Source: Chryseobacterium gleum
GTDB taxonomy: Bacteria; Bacteroidota; Bacteroidia; Flavobacteriales; Weeksellaceae
DNA: 64,000 nucleotides
Direction: 5' to 3'
Assembly (NCBI RefSeq): GCF_900636535.1
Contig: NZ_LR134289.1
Location: forward strand, 4,737,501 to 4,801,500
Part shown: positions 8,219 to 20,200 of the stretch, piece by piece
Layout of the letters: each line of letters begins with the position of its first letter
Position numbering within the stretch: position 1 is the first letter of the stretch
Program-made: the position numbers and the translations under genes
The notes under the pieces: generated by a model
What the model was told of the DNA's origin: nothing
Database searches by the model: none
The model's input: only the letters and a program-made list of their open reading frames with translations

Positions 8219-9934
8219 ATGAAACTTAAAACGAAACTTACCTTAGGCGTGGGCCTTTTATTTCTGCTGATTGTTCTGCTTTCAGTCATAGGTTCTGTAT
8301 ATATCAATAAATTAAAATCCGATACTGAAAAAATTCTTACTGCGAATTATAACAGCCTGGAGTTTTCCAAAAATATGCTTCTGGCGTTGGATAATATCAG
8401 TACAGACAGTACTGTTGCAATAGCTGATTTTCAGAAAAACAATAAACTTCAGGAAAAAAACCTTACAGAATTTGGAGAAAAAGAAGCCACGCAGAACCTG
8501 AACCTGCATTTTGACAGTTATCTGAAAGCTCCGGATATCCATAAAGAAAAACTCATCCGTGAGGATTTGGCGAAGATTATGTCTTTGAATATGAAAGGCA
8601 TAGAAAGAAAGAGTGATATCGCGATTATTACAGCAGAAAATGCGACTTTCTGGATCGTAAGTTTAGGAACCGTATGTTTTCTGATTGCTTTTATATTACT
8701 TTTTAATTTACCACAAACCATCGCAGAGCCTATCAATCAATTGACCTTCAGTATTAAACAGATTGCCGATAAAAACTATAGTGAAAGAGTGCATTTCAAA
8801 GGAAGCGAAGAATTCAACAGTCTTGCAGATTCCTTTAACAGCATGGCAGAGAAACTTCAGGAATACGAAAGCAGTACACTTTCCAAGCAGCTGATGGATA
8901 AAAAACGGATCGAAACGCTGGTTAATAATATGCATGATGCGGTTATTGGTCTGGATGAGAACCATTTTATCTACATGATTAATGATGAAGCGCTGAAGAT
9001 TACCAATCTCCATAAAGAAGATATTATCGGAAAAACGGCTCATGAAGTGGCTGTCAATAATGATCTGATGCGTGAGCTATTGAAAAATATTGATCATCCG
9101 GTAAAAGATCCGATTAAAATTGTCCGTGATAATAAAGAGAATTATTTTGAACAGGATATTATCCCGATTAATATTGTAAAGACTGGTGAAAAGGAAAAAA
9201 AATATATCGGAAAGGTAATTCTGTTAAGAAATATTACTCCTTTTAAAGAGCTTGATTTTGCCAAAACCAATTTTATTGCAACCATTTCCCATGAACTGAA
9301 AACACCGATCTCAGCTATCAAGATGGGAGTTCAGCTTCTTGGAAACCAAAAGTTCGGAGAGCTTAATGAGCAGCAGCAGGAATTGTTGAAAAGCATCAAT
9401 GAAGACGGACAACGTTTACTGGATATCACAGGCGAGCTGCTTAATCTTTCCCAGGTAGAATCCGGAAATATCAGACTGACTGTTGAAAAATGCTCCCCAA
9501 AAGAAATCGTACAGACTGCTGTAAAGAACGTTGAAAAGCTTGCAGAGCAGAAAAACATTTCCATCAGTACAGAATATCTTCTAGAAGACAGCGATGCTGT
9601 GACTGCTGATTTTGATAAAACGGTCTGGGTAATGAATAATTTCCTGACTAATGCGGTAAAGCATTCTTTTCAGGACGAAAGTATTAAGATTGTAGTTGAG
9701 AAACTGGATTCTTTCATTCAGTTCAGCATCATTGATACCGGAAGCGGAATTGATGAAAAATACCACCGACAGATCTTTGACCGCTATTTTCAGGTTCCCG
9801 GCGAACATCAGAATGGTACCGGGCTTGGATTAGCAATTTCAAAGAATTTTATTGAGAAACAACATGGAGAAATAGGAGTGAAGAGTTCTCTGAATAACGG
9901 AAGTACATTTTATTTCAGACTGCCGGTTTCATAA
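8219..9934 (+). CDS. HAMP/PAS sensor histidine kinase (second half of split KdpD system)
   Basis: 571 residues: membrane segment near residues 5-27, extracytoplasmic loop, second membrane segment near 145-165, HAMP (about 165-215), PAS-like domain (about 235-340), HisKA with phospho-acceptor His358 in SHELKTP, and HATPase_c with N box NNFLTNAVKHS, DTGSGI and GTGLGLAIS. It begins 6 bp after the KdpD-domain gene, so the two are co-transcribed. It likely phosphorylates the NtrC-type regulator at the start of the window. The partner assignment is inferred from the locus. Confidence 0.9.
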   Translation: MKLKTKLTLGVGLLFLLIVLLSVIGSVYINKLKSDTEKILTANYNSLEFSKNMLLALDNISTDSTVAIADFQKNNKLQEKNLTEFGEKEATQNLNLHFDSYLKAPDIHKEKLIREDLAKIMSLNMKGIERKSDIAIITAENATFWIVSLGTVCFLIAFILLFNLPQTIAEPINQLTFSIKQIADKNYSERVHFKGSEEFNSLADSFNSMAEKLQEYESSTLSKQLMDKKRIETLVNNMHDAVIGLDENHFIYMINDEALKITNLHKEDIIGKTAHEVAVNNDLMRELLKNIDHPVKDPIKIVRDNKENYFEQDIIPINIVKTGEKEKKYIGKVILLRNITPFKELDFAKTNFIATISHELKTPISAIKMGVQLLGNQKFGELNEQQQELLKSINEDGQRLLDITGELLNLSQVESGNIRLTVEKCSPKEIVQTAVKNVEKLAEQKNISISTEYLLEDSDAVTADFDKTVWVMNNFLTNAVKHSFQDESIKIVVEKLDSFIQFSIIDTGSGIDEKYHRQIFDRYFQVPGEHQNGTGLGLAISKNFIEKQHGEIGVKSSLNNGSTFYFRLPVS

Positions 9935-10012
9935 GAGTTATTGTTATATCTTTGATTGAGAAATAGCTGATTTTTCTTATTTAAAAACGTGTCATTCTAT
10001 TCTTTTAAATTC

Positions 10013-10480
10013 ATGGATCCTTTTTTCTATTTGCCATTGGCAGGTGTAGCATTTTTTATTATTTCAAGAGTTGTCTTTTATACCCAGAAAAATAAGATTA
10101 TTGATAAATATCAGCAGCCGGATGCTGTAGTTTTTAAAAATATCCATGGCACCATTGTTTCAGTCACTAAAGGAAGTCTTAGCTATAGTAAAAGCTTTCA
10201 ATGGTGCAGTTTTGAAATTTTCATGAATCAGAATTCTATGTTTTTGTTTCCTAAAGATTTTTACATTGTTCCCGGTAAGTGTATCAATCTGAGATTTGGA
10301 TCAGATCGCAGAAATACAAGAAAGCCGGAAGTTCTCAGAGAGTTTCACATACATGATAATTATGTGGAATTGATTCTTTATCCTGACTGGATGCCCAATA
10401 CAAAACGCACAATTTCTTTGGAAGGATTAAACAAGGAAGAAATTTTACTGTTCCGGAAAGTGTTGCTTAAAGAAGCATAA
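10013..10480 (+). CDS. Membrane-anchored hypothetical protein (155 aa)
   Basis: From ATG 10013 the protein has one N-terminal membrane helix (about residues 5-22) and then a soluble domain of mixed beta character. GTG at 9989 would add eight residues. No family is recognised. It is separated from the kdp kinase by about 80 bp and may be read through from that operon, but nothing ties it to potassium. Confidence 0.6.
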   Translation: MDPFFYLPLAGVAFFIISRVVFYTQKNKIIDKYQQPDAVVFKNIHGTIVSVTKGSLSYSKSFQWCSFEIFMNQNSMFLFPKDFYIVPGKCINLRFGSDRRNTRKPEVLREFHIHDNYVELILYPDWMPNTKRTISLEGLNKEEILLFRKVLLKEA

Positions 10481-10583
10481 ACTCAAGTATTGTTGACGGA
10501 TATTATTACAAAATAAATTGCAGAAGTAAATCCTGACATACCATCTGTATAATGTTTACCCGTTTTTAGGGAGATTTATGATA

Positions 10584-10660
10584 GTGCCTGAAAATGGGTT
10601 AAAATGAAAATGATTGGCTTACCTGTCGGTATAACCAATCATATTTATTCTCAAAGGCAC
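10584..10660. repeat. Nested inverted repeat in a convergent intergenic gap
   Basis: GTGCCT (10584-10589) pairs with AGGCAC (10655-10660), and within it ATGATTGG (10610-10617) pairs with CCAATCAT (10635-10642). The structure lies between convergent genes and could fold as a long hairpin. No T-run follows, so it may be a dispersed palindromic repeat rather than a terminator. Confidence 0.45.
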
Positions 10661-10723
10661 TTAGGTATAATCAATTGATATTATTGATGAATTACCATTT
10701 TTGCTATTTACAACTGTATAGTA

Positions 10724-11161
10724 TTACTTACTTTCATTCATTGATGTTGCATCACTGACAATTTGAGGGAAATTTGGATGTTGAATGTAAATCTTCCCTT
10801 TTCCATTAGAAAATTTGAATTCTATTTCTGATACTCTTTGTTCGTACAAATTAGTTTCTTCATCGTAAGTCAAAACTTTATATTTAAGATTACAGTTATT
10901 AATATCTTTAAAATCACAAATTAATTTTTCAACTATCTTGAATCGAATAAATAGCTCATCTTTTTCTTTATGTATAATCTTTAAATCAATTAAATCATTT
11001 TGAATATAATATTTAATAGGGGTATACCATTTATCCCCGTCAATAGGGAGTGTATAAGCAAAATATGTTAAACTTTTAGGACAATTATTTTCTAAAGTTT
11101 GGCAAAATGATGGTTGCGAAACCGAAGATAGAATCATAATTATATATAATTTTTTGAGCAT
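10724..11161 (-). CDS. Small secreted hypothetical protein, possible immunity partner
   Basis: 145 residues with a signal peptide (hydrophobic core then SFCQ near residue 21). The remainder is lysine- and asparagine-rich with two cysteine-containing stretches. It is the third gene of a minus-strand run after a large toxin-like lipoprotein and a membrane protein, with a 4-bp gap to its upstream neighbour. I do not recognise a family. Position suggests an immunity or accessory protein; base composition is more AT-rich than the core genes. Confidence 0.6.
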   Translation of the reverse strand: MLKKLYIIMILSSVSQPSFCQTLENNCPKSLTYFAYTLPIDGDKWYTPIKYYIQNDLIDLKIIHKEKDELFIRFKIVEKLICDFKDINNCNLKYKVLTYDEETNLYEQRVSEIEFKFSNGKGKIYIQHPNFPQIVSDATSMNESK

Positions 11162-11165
11162 TATT

Positions 11166-11588
11166 TTAAGTTATTTTAATCCATTTTTTAAATAAGAACC
11201 AATTCAATAAACCTATTAAAGTTGTTATAATAATAAATAAATAATTAAAATTACTTTGGCCTAAAAAATAAATTATCAATAAATATATTGTTATTAGATA
11301 AAATATTTGCAACCAAACTTTATTACCAAACCTCGCAACGATTAGATATAATATTAAATATAATGGTAAATAAAATATAACTGCTAGAAATAAAAAATCA
11401 TAAATGAAGATTAATTGAAGTAAAAAATCATAAGAGTAATTACTTTCTTGTAAGTTATATAACTTATATAATTTAATGTCGTTCTCAGAGTTAGATAAGT
11501 ATCCCAAAGTTAATTGTAAAATATTCTTAGCTAAAATGCCAAAATACATTATAACTATAAGTTTAAGAATATTATTTAGCAGCTTCAT
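11166..11588 (-). CDS. Four-helix membrane hypothetical protein, possible immunity partner
   Basis: 140 residues with about four transmembrane helices and a very AT-rich codon choice (Ile, Leu, Tyr, Asn). It lies 10 bp downstream of the 664-aa lipoprotein gene on the same strand. Small membrane proteins directly after polymorphic toxins are often immunity proteins, so that role is possible here but unproven. No family is recognised. Confidence 0.6.
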   Translation of the reverse strand: MKLLNNILKLIVIMYFGILAKNILQLTLGYLSNSENDIKLYKLYNLQESNYSYDFLLQLIFIYDFLFLAVIFYLPLYLILYLIVARFGNKVWLQIFYLITIYLLIIYFLGQSNFNYLFIIITTLIGLLNWFLFKKWIKIT

Positions 11589-11598
11589 AATATTTTAT

Positions 11599-13593
11599 TT
11601 AATTACAACCTAAAGAACTCAGAGGAGTTTTACCTTTTAAATAATTTCGGATTTTTGTATAGTTTGGTCTATAAGTTTTTTCTGGAAGTTTACTTGCATT
11701 TCCTCCTCTGTCATTTATATATTTTGATAAATTATCCTGCATACCTTTCCATAGTTGGTCTGCCCCGAAAAATGCTGAGGTTTCAATTAAATAGTTAGCA
11801 AGATTAGGACTATTTGTTGCTACTTGAGATACTCTGTCAACGCCTCTGGTATATATGTACATTGTATTATCATTTGGATTTACATAGTAACCAAATAATC
11901 TATTCCCTGCGACTGGATGGACACCATCATAACCCATACTCATAGGAGCTTTTATTGTCGAAAACACCCATGCTTTAGGACCAAAACCACTGCAAATTAC
12001 AGTTCCATTATCAATTGGAATTTCGATATGAATGAGTGCACCTAAAGGATTTGATGAGTTCCATAAAGCTATATCATTAATACCGTAATAATTGTCAACA
12101 ATCGGAGTGAATTTTTCTGCAAACAAATTTAAGTTGAGCCTAAAAAAGTTAAAAAACTCTTCAGGTGTATATTTTTGAGTACTATTGGGTTTGTTAGGTA
12201 ATGAATTAATCTGTATTGGGAATACATCCATATTTATTCTAGCGCTAGCTGCATCATCCAAATCTGTGATCTGCCAATTGCTCCACCAGCTTGTTTGATT
12301 TTTTATATTTTGTAATTTATCTTTTACAGATTGCGGAACATTATGTTGGGCAATCGTTTGCCAATCGTCTAGTTCACTACAAGGAATATCTAATAATAAA
12401 TTAGAGTTTTGAAGTATAGCGTCATTTAAATCTTTTTGCCTGATAAAAATTTGTTCTGGATTTAAAGTATCTGGATTTTCGGCAATAAATGTGCTGGCAA
12501 ATTCCAGCATTGGTGTGAATTCCTGCCATGTGATAGAATTATTTTGCTTAAATGTCAGAGCCCATCTAATAATATTCTTTGAATCTTCACTAGCATTACT
12601 AACATCATAATAACTTTTCAGCCCTTCATAAAATTCACTATTAGAAGCATCATTTATCAAAGCTTTTAATTCAGCAGGAAGATTCTTCACATAAATAAAA
12701 AATGTACTTAAAGTAGGAGTAGTTGGTATTCCTGAACAATTATTTCCATCTCCAATATCAGTACTTGGCTCTAAAGGTCCAGTTGCAACACCATTTCCAT
12801 TACAAGGTTCTGTTGGGGTTCCTCCTCCTGAACCATCACCTGTACCTGAGCCGCCGCCGCCAGAGTCTCCTGTTCCACCACCAGTAGAACCGCCACCTGT
12901 ATTTCCAGAACCATCATCTATGCTTTCACATTTCAATAACATCACTTTAATTAATTGAGATTTAACTTCCGCAGTACAACTACCAGAGCCTTCACCATTA
13001 TGGTGTACTCCTTCACTGCACCATGTATAAGAATCTGCCTCTACCCATGAACAGCTCTGGCTTTTGGAAGCAATAGGATTGAATGTATTACCACTAAGTT
13101 CCATGATATAGGATTTTCCTTTAGTGCTTATATTTTTTCCTTTAAGAATAGATTGTTTTTCTTGAGCAGTAAGATTGTATGTAACCAGTATTTCTTTATA
13201 AGTTCCGTCTTTCTTGGGAGCTAAGACCAGATTTTCAATTGGTGCATTTTCTGGTGCTTTCTCATGGATGAGATTAAAGGTATAGGTATAGAAATTTGGA
13301 CCGTTTTCAATGTAAGTTACATTATCTGTATCAATAAATACATTGGAATAACTAACAGTTTTCCCAAAAAGATTGGTTTTTACTTTTTGAAGGCTGGTTA
13401 CAGCTTTTTGCAATTCAGTTTTAAGAGCTAATTTATGTTTACTTTGGTCTAAACGGATTGTTTTAGATGTTGGTCTGAATTGGCTACTGTTGTTGTATGT
13501 TTCTTGTTCTGTTGTAAGTTCATTCCTGCAGGAATATAACAAGACCATAATAGTTACTAAAGAGAGTAACTTCGCAATAAATTTGTTTTTCAT
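11599..13593 (-). CDS. Large lipoprotein with Gly-rich linker, toxin-like
   Basis: 664 residues. The lipobox LYSC (Cys22) marks an outer-membrane or surface lipoprotein. An N-terminal domain of about 200 residues is followed by a low-complexity linker rich in Gly, Ser, Thr and Asp (about 223-258), then a C-terminal module of about 370 residues. That module contains PCSELDDWQTIAQHN, GALIHIEI, YDGVHPVAGN and YIYTRGVDR. I recall this modular layout from flavobacterial surface toxin-like proteins, with small immunity-like genes downstream as here. The catalytic nature of the C-terminus is not identifiable by eye. AT-rich, probably horizontally variable. Confidence 0.65.
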   Translation of the reverse strand: MKNKFIAKLLSLVTIMVLLYSCRNELTTEQETYNNSSQFRPTSKTIRLDQSKHKLALKTELQKAVTSLQKVKTNLFGKTVSYSNVFIDTDNVTYIENGPNFYTYTFNLIHEKAPENAPIENLVLAPKKDGTYKEILVTYNLTAQEKQSILKGKNISTKGKSYIMELSGNTFNPIASKSQSCSWVEADSYTWCSEGVHHNGEGSGSCTAEVKSQLIKVMLLKCESIDDGSGNTGGGSTGGGTGDSGGGGSGTGDGSGGGTPTEPCNGNGVATGPLEPSTDIGDGNNCSGIPTTPTLSTFFIYVKNLPAELKALINDASNSEFYEGLKSYYDVSNASEDSKNIIRWALTFKQNNSITWQEFTPMLEFASTFIAENPDTLNPEQIFIRQKDLNDAILQNSNLLLDIPCSELDDWQTIAQHNVPQSVKDKLQNIKNQTSWWSNWQITDLDDAASARINMDVFPIQINSLPNKPNSTQKYTPEEFFNFFRLNLNLFAEKFTPIVDNYYGINDIALWNSSNPLGALIHIEIPIDNGTVICSGFGPKAWVFSTIKAPMSMGYDGVHPVAGNRLFGYYVNPNDNTMYIYTRGVDRVSQVATNSPNLANYLIETSAFFGADQLWKGMQDNLSKYINDRGGNASKLPEKTYRPNYTKIRNYLKGKTPLSSLGCN

Positions 13594-13825
13594 TATATGT
13601 GTTAATTTTAAAGGTATTTAGTTTTCTTTGGCATAAAGATATAAAAATCATCAAATCAATGAATACGGGAAACCATATTTTGTTAAACAATACAAATATA
13701 GATCAACAACGCGACAAACCTTGTCGTATTATATTTTTCCAAATTTTATCCTGTACTAAAAAAATATAAATATTAAACTTAGGTTTGGCTTGCCGTATTC
13801 TTTATATTTATCGTAAAAAATAACA

Positions 13826-14284
13826 ATGAGAAAAACTTTAGGACTCTTATTATTTTCAGTTGTATTGAGTATTCAGGTCTCTGCTCAAACATTCACATTA
13901 GAACAGCTTAAAGGTTTCAACAAACTGACAATGGATGAGTTTAAAAAGGAAATGAAGCAGCTGAAGTTCAGATTTTATGACAGAACTGAGGGCTTAGGCT
14001 TTCTTTTAACCGAATACGAAGCTCCGGACTATACCTCGAAAATCGGAAAGTTTGAATATAAAGAAGAAAAATCAGAAGACAGGATTGAATTTGAGTTTAG
14101 GGATAAAAAGGAATATGACCAATATCTTAAACTTATATTGGCTGCTGAATATAAAGAAACTGAGAAAGGGAAGATCATTACGAAAGAACCTTACATAGAT
14201 TACTACAGGAATAAAGAACATATCAGGATGATTCTGCCAAAATCAGGAGAAAATACTTCATATACTATTATTGTTTTTAAGTAA
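13826..14284 (+). CDS. Secreted hypothetical protein (152 aa)
   Basis: Signal peptide with cleavage near VSAQ (residue 20), then a charged, lysine/glutamate-rich domain with many aromatic residues. It is transcribed away from the toxin-like lipoprotein across a 232-bp AT-rich divergent promoter region. No family is recognised. It lies just upstream of a toxin-antitoxin pair but is separated from it by about 37 bp. Confidence 0.65.
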   Translation: MRKTLGLLLFSVVLSIQVSAQTFTLEQLKGFNKLTMDEFKKEMKQLKFRFYDRTEGLGFLLTEYEAPDYTSKIGKFEYKEEKSEDRIEFEFRDKKEYDQYLKLILAAEYKETEKGKIITKEPYIDYYRNKEHIRMILPKSGENTSYTIIVFK

Positions 14285-14320
14285 ATAAATTTTTCTAAAT
14301 TTGATCTTAAATCACATAAG

Positions 14321-14557
14321 ATGAATACATCAGATTTAAAAATTGACTTAATTAACAGAATTACCCAATTAAAAGAAGCCAGAATTATTGAAGAAATTCA
14401 AAAGATTCTGGATTTTGAATTGGACCAGAATGAATATATTCTTACTACCGAGCAAAAAGAAAGAGTTGCTGAAGGAAGAGAAGAATATAAGAATAAAGCA
14501 TATCTTACGGAAGATCAGGCCAATCAGGATATAGAAGAATGGCTAAAAGAAAAGTAA
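14321..14557 (+). CDS. Antitoxin of a ParE-type toxin-antitoxin pair
   Basis: 78 residues, acidic and mostly helical, ending in a tail rich in Glu and Lys that would wrap the toxin. It overlaps the toxin gene by 19 bp, the normal arrangement for type II systems. It contains no obvious ribbon-helix-helix motif; the short helical form (like the addiction-module components often paired with RelE/ParE in Bacteroidota) fits. It is expected to neutralise the toxin and repress its own operon. Confidence 0.75.
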   Translation: MNTSDLKIDLINRITQLKEARIIEEIQKILDFELDQNEYILTTEQKERVAEGREEYKNKAYLTEDQANQDIEEWLKEK

Positions 14558-14826
14558 TTTGGACTGTTAAAGCCAATAAAGAAAGAAAAGAAATTCTTGA
14601 ATATTGGATGCTAAGAAATAAATCTAAAACTTTTAGTATAAAACTCAATAAGCTGATCTTATATAATGTAAGATTACTAGCAGATCACCCTGCTATTGGA
14701 AGAAAGACAGATATTGATAATGTAAGGGTAAAAATAGTAAGAGATTATCTGATATTTTATGAATTTTCAAATTCTGAGTTAATCATACTTTCTGTTTGGG
14801 ATGGAAGGAGAGAGGATAAAAAGTGA
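14539..14826 (+). CDS. RelE/ParE family toxin
   Basis: 95 residues with the compact RelE/ParE fold pattern: a helical hairpin (residues 10-50), the segment LLADHPAIGRKTD, then beta strands VRVKIVRDYLIFYEF and IIILSVWDGRRED. The closing WDGRR motif is common in ParE toxins. Members either poison gyrase (ParE) or cleave mRNA on the ribosome (RelE); the sequence is nearer the ParE side. It overlaps the antitoxin gene and is followed by a strong bidirectional terminator. Confidence 0.88.
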   Translation: MAKRKVIWTVKANKERKEILEYWMLRNKSKTFSIKLNKLILYNVRLLADHPAIGRKTDIDNVRVKIVRDYLIFYEFSNSELIILSVWDGRREDKK

Positions 14827-14860
14827 GGAATTATTTAATTCGACTCATTTCTATAATAAT

Positions 14861-14892
14861 AAAAGACCATTGAATTATTTCAATGGTCTTTT
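14861..14892. terminator. Bidirectional terminator between parE-like gene and ligA
   Basis: A perfect 14-bp inverted repeat (AAAAGACCATTGAA with TTCAATGGTCTTTT) around a 4-base loop, with A-run and T-run on both sides. It serves the convergent toxin gene and ligA. Confidence 0.9.
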
Positions 14893-14913
14893 CTGAAAAT
14901 ATTTTAAATTTTA

Positions 14914-16956
<2,043 letters not shown>

Positions 16957-17049
16957 TCATTTAAAAAATAACAGAATAAAATAGTACGGGAAAATTAAAA
17001 ATGCTTAATATGCTTTAACACTTTGGTTCTGTATAACATAAAACATGTG

Positions 17050-17139
17050 TTTAAAGTAATTTAACATAATGTTCTGATTTAATTAAAAAAATGTTAAAAC
17101 TTTCTTAAACACCCCGCTCTTAAAGTCAAAATACCTTTG
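17050..17139 (+). promoter_or_regulatory. Promoter with six 11-bp-phased TTAAnA repeats (Pho-box-like)
   Basis: Units begin at exactly 11-bp steps: 17050 TTTAAAG, 17061 TTAACAT, 17072 TTCTGAT (weak), 17083 TTAAAAA, 17094 TTAAAAC and 17105 TTAAACA. A perfect Bacteroidota -7 box TACCTTTG lies at 17132-17139, 27 bp after the start of the last unit. Tandem 11-bp direct repeats are how PhoB/PhoP-family regulators bind. The 131-bp stretch between ligA and this site would hold the ligA promoter; I see no clear box there. Confidence 0.65.
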
Positions 17140-17241
17140 CACATCTGATTGAAAGAAACCTCATAATGATCTATCATCGTGAAAATCAAAGAGGTTTCCG
17201 GGCGAATATCAAAAAATTAATAATATAGATCTTCGGAAGAA

Positions 17242-20200
17242 ATGAAAAAAGTAAAGATTGTACTGGGATTATTGTTTTTAGGGCTTGGGACAATGGCTTA
17301 TGCACAGACCACACAGGCTTCTATTGTAGGGAAAGTTACCGGACCGGGAAGTACGGCTCAGGAAAAAGTGAAAGTAACGATCGTGAATGAGTCTACAGGA
17401 TTCAGAACGGAAACGGAAACGAACTCAAAAGGGGAGTATATATTTAAAGAAATTCCTCTTGGAGGGCCTTACACCGTCATTGTCAACGATGATAAAAAAG
17501 AAGGGTACAATGTGAATTTTGGTGATCAGGTTACTGTCAATATGGATCTTGGAAATGAGAAGCATATTGAAGAAGTAAAGATTACAGGGAACCTTAAAAA
17601 CAAAATCGGAAACCTGGGAGCGGCCACCGCTATTTCTGCTAAAAATATCAGCATACTCCCGGTAAACGGTCGAAACTTTGCCAATCTTGCTGAACTATCT
17701 CCACTGAGCGGGAAAGGTGGAAACCTTTCCGGGCAACTGGGGTCTTCCACCAACTTTACAATTGATGGGATGACAGCCAAAAATCCTACTTCTGCCGGAG
17801 CTACTACCAGCCGAAGCGGTGCCCCTTTCTCAATCTCTATTGAAGCGGTACGTGAATTTAAAATCACAACCAACCAATATGATGTTACTTTGGGAAGAAG
17901 CGGAGGTGGAACAGTAAGTGCTGTTACCAAATCAGGGACCAATAAATTTTCAGGAAGTGCCTGGGAATATTTAAGAACCAACTGGCTTTCCAGCCCATAT
18001 GATATCAGAGGAAACAAAAGAGATAATGATTTCTCTACTTCCCAGTTCGGATTTTCATTGGGAGGTCCAATCATTAAAAACAAATTGCATTTCTTCGTAG
18101 CATGGGACCATCAGTTGGATTCAAGACCATTGGTCATTGCTGATATCAAGTCTCCGGATGACGAAAAAAGATTCAATACAACAACACAGACACTTAACCA
18201 GTTTCTGGATATTGCCAGAGCAAAATATGGGGTAGGAAACACCCCGCAATTCGGAACATTTGATAAAGTGAGAAACTCCGATGCTGCATTCTTACGTCTT
18301 GACTGGCAGATCAACGAAAAGAACTTATTGACGCTTAGAAATAACTTTACCTACGACCTTAATAAAAACGGATTGGGTGATAATACCAATATCAACTTCT
18401 TTGAATCTTACGGAAATGACAAAAACCTTGATAACAGCTTGTTGTTAACATTAAGATCAAACCTTCAGCCTAATCTGACCAATGAATTGAAGGCACAATA
18501 TCTTTACACTTTCCAGGATAGTTACCAGAACAGCCAATTAGGAAAACCGGTTCCGAGAGCGATTGTGGAAGGAGTATCATCAAGCGTGGGGTCAACTAAT
18601 ATTCAGATCGGAGGACACCGTTTTGCTCAGGAAAGCTTCAGAAATAATGTATTTCAGGTGGTAGATAACTTGTATTACAATACAGATAAAGTAAAATATA
18701 CTTTCGGTGCCGACCTTATGTATACAATGGCAAAATCTGTATACGGAAGTGAGGTGAACGGAAGATTCCATTTTCAGGGGCTTACCAATTTTGATAATCT
18801 TACTCCATACAGATTCTACAGAGAAGTTCCTTTGATGGCAGATCCGTCCGTAAGATCGAACATTTGGAACATTGGTATCTATGGGCAGTTTCAGACTAAA
18901 GTGGCAAAAGGACTTGATTTGATGGCCGGTTTAAGATTAGACTACGGTGGTTATCCGAAAGCAGAATTCAACCAGAAACTGTTTGATGAAATGGGAATCA
19001 GAACAGATAATCAGATCAAATCATTTGTCATTCAGCCAAGATTCCAGTTTGACTGGAATATCAATGAAGGGAATAAAGACTTCCTGAAGTTTGGAGCCGG
19101 AATTTTCTCTTCCGATATCAACAATTATATGATCATCAACAACCTGGTATTTGATGGTAGACACCTTGCTACAGTGGATGTAAATCCTACGGCGATTGGT
19201 CTTACTCCTGATTTTAACAGTTACAGGAATGACTATAATTCTGTTCCGTCTCTCTCCCAGTATCAGATTCCAACAATTAACTATACTGGTAAAGATGCGA
19301 AAATCCCGATCGTTTATAAAGCCAATATCTCGTATACCCATTTCTTCAATGAAAGATTCAGAGCTGGAATTGCCGGATACATGGCTTTAGGTAGAAATAA
19401 TTACTTTTACTACGACAGAAACATGGTGGCAAATCCTTTCTTTACCCTGGCTAATGAAGGCGGAAGAGGAGTATTTATCCCTACAGGTGCTATTACCAAT
19501 AATGCCAATAACAGTGTAAGTTTCGACTGGAAACAGGGAAGAATCAATAATAATTTCGGAAGAGTACTGGAATTGGTGAGCGATGGTAAAGTAAACCAGT
19601 TCTCATTCGTAATCGATACAAGCTACCGTTACTGGAAAGATGGGGAAATCACCGCAAGTTACACTTGGTCTGATATTAAAGACAATACTTCATACAACGG
19701 AAACGTAGCCAACTCAGCAACATTATCTACCATGATCCAGAGTGATCCGAGAGATCTGAGAATGACTTATTCAGACAACCAGTTCAGAAACAAAGTAGTG
19801 ATCTACGGTAACTCTCCAACCATTGCAGGATTTACATTGGGGATCAGGTATTCAGGAATCGGAGGAACGCGTTTCTCAGCAACCACAGGAGGAAACATCA
19901 ACGGCGACTTTGTAGATTCCAACGATCTTGCTTTTATCTTCCCTAACCTTACCAAATCCATTCTGGATGATCCGCAGGTAGGACAGGCCCTGAAAGATTA
20001 TATCAATGAATATAACGGAAGAATCGCAGAGCGTAACGGAGGTAAAAACGGTTTCTACGGTGTTTGGGACGTACGTGTTGCCAAGAAAATTAAATTCGAT
20101 AAAGTCGGAGCTTTTGAACTTTCTGTAGATATCTTCAACGTAGCCAACCTTCTTAACAAAGAATGGGGGGTAAACAAATCATACTCAAATACTTCTTTGT

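Noticed and set aside
12820..12925. Repetitive Gly/Ser codons considered as a tandem repeat element
   Set aside because: It is the coding sequence of the low-complexity linker in the 664-aa lipoprotein, not a separate repeat.
17526..18083. Long open frame on the minus strand inside the Oar-like receptor gene
   Set aside because: It is antisense to a clearly conserved gene, with no start signals or recognisable protein.
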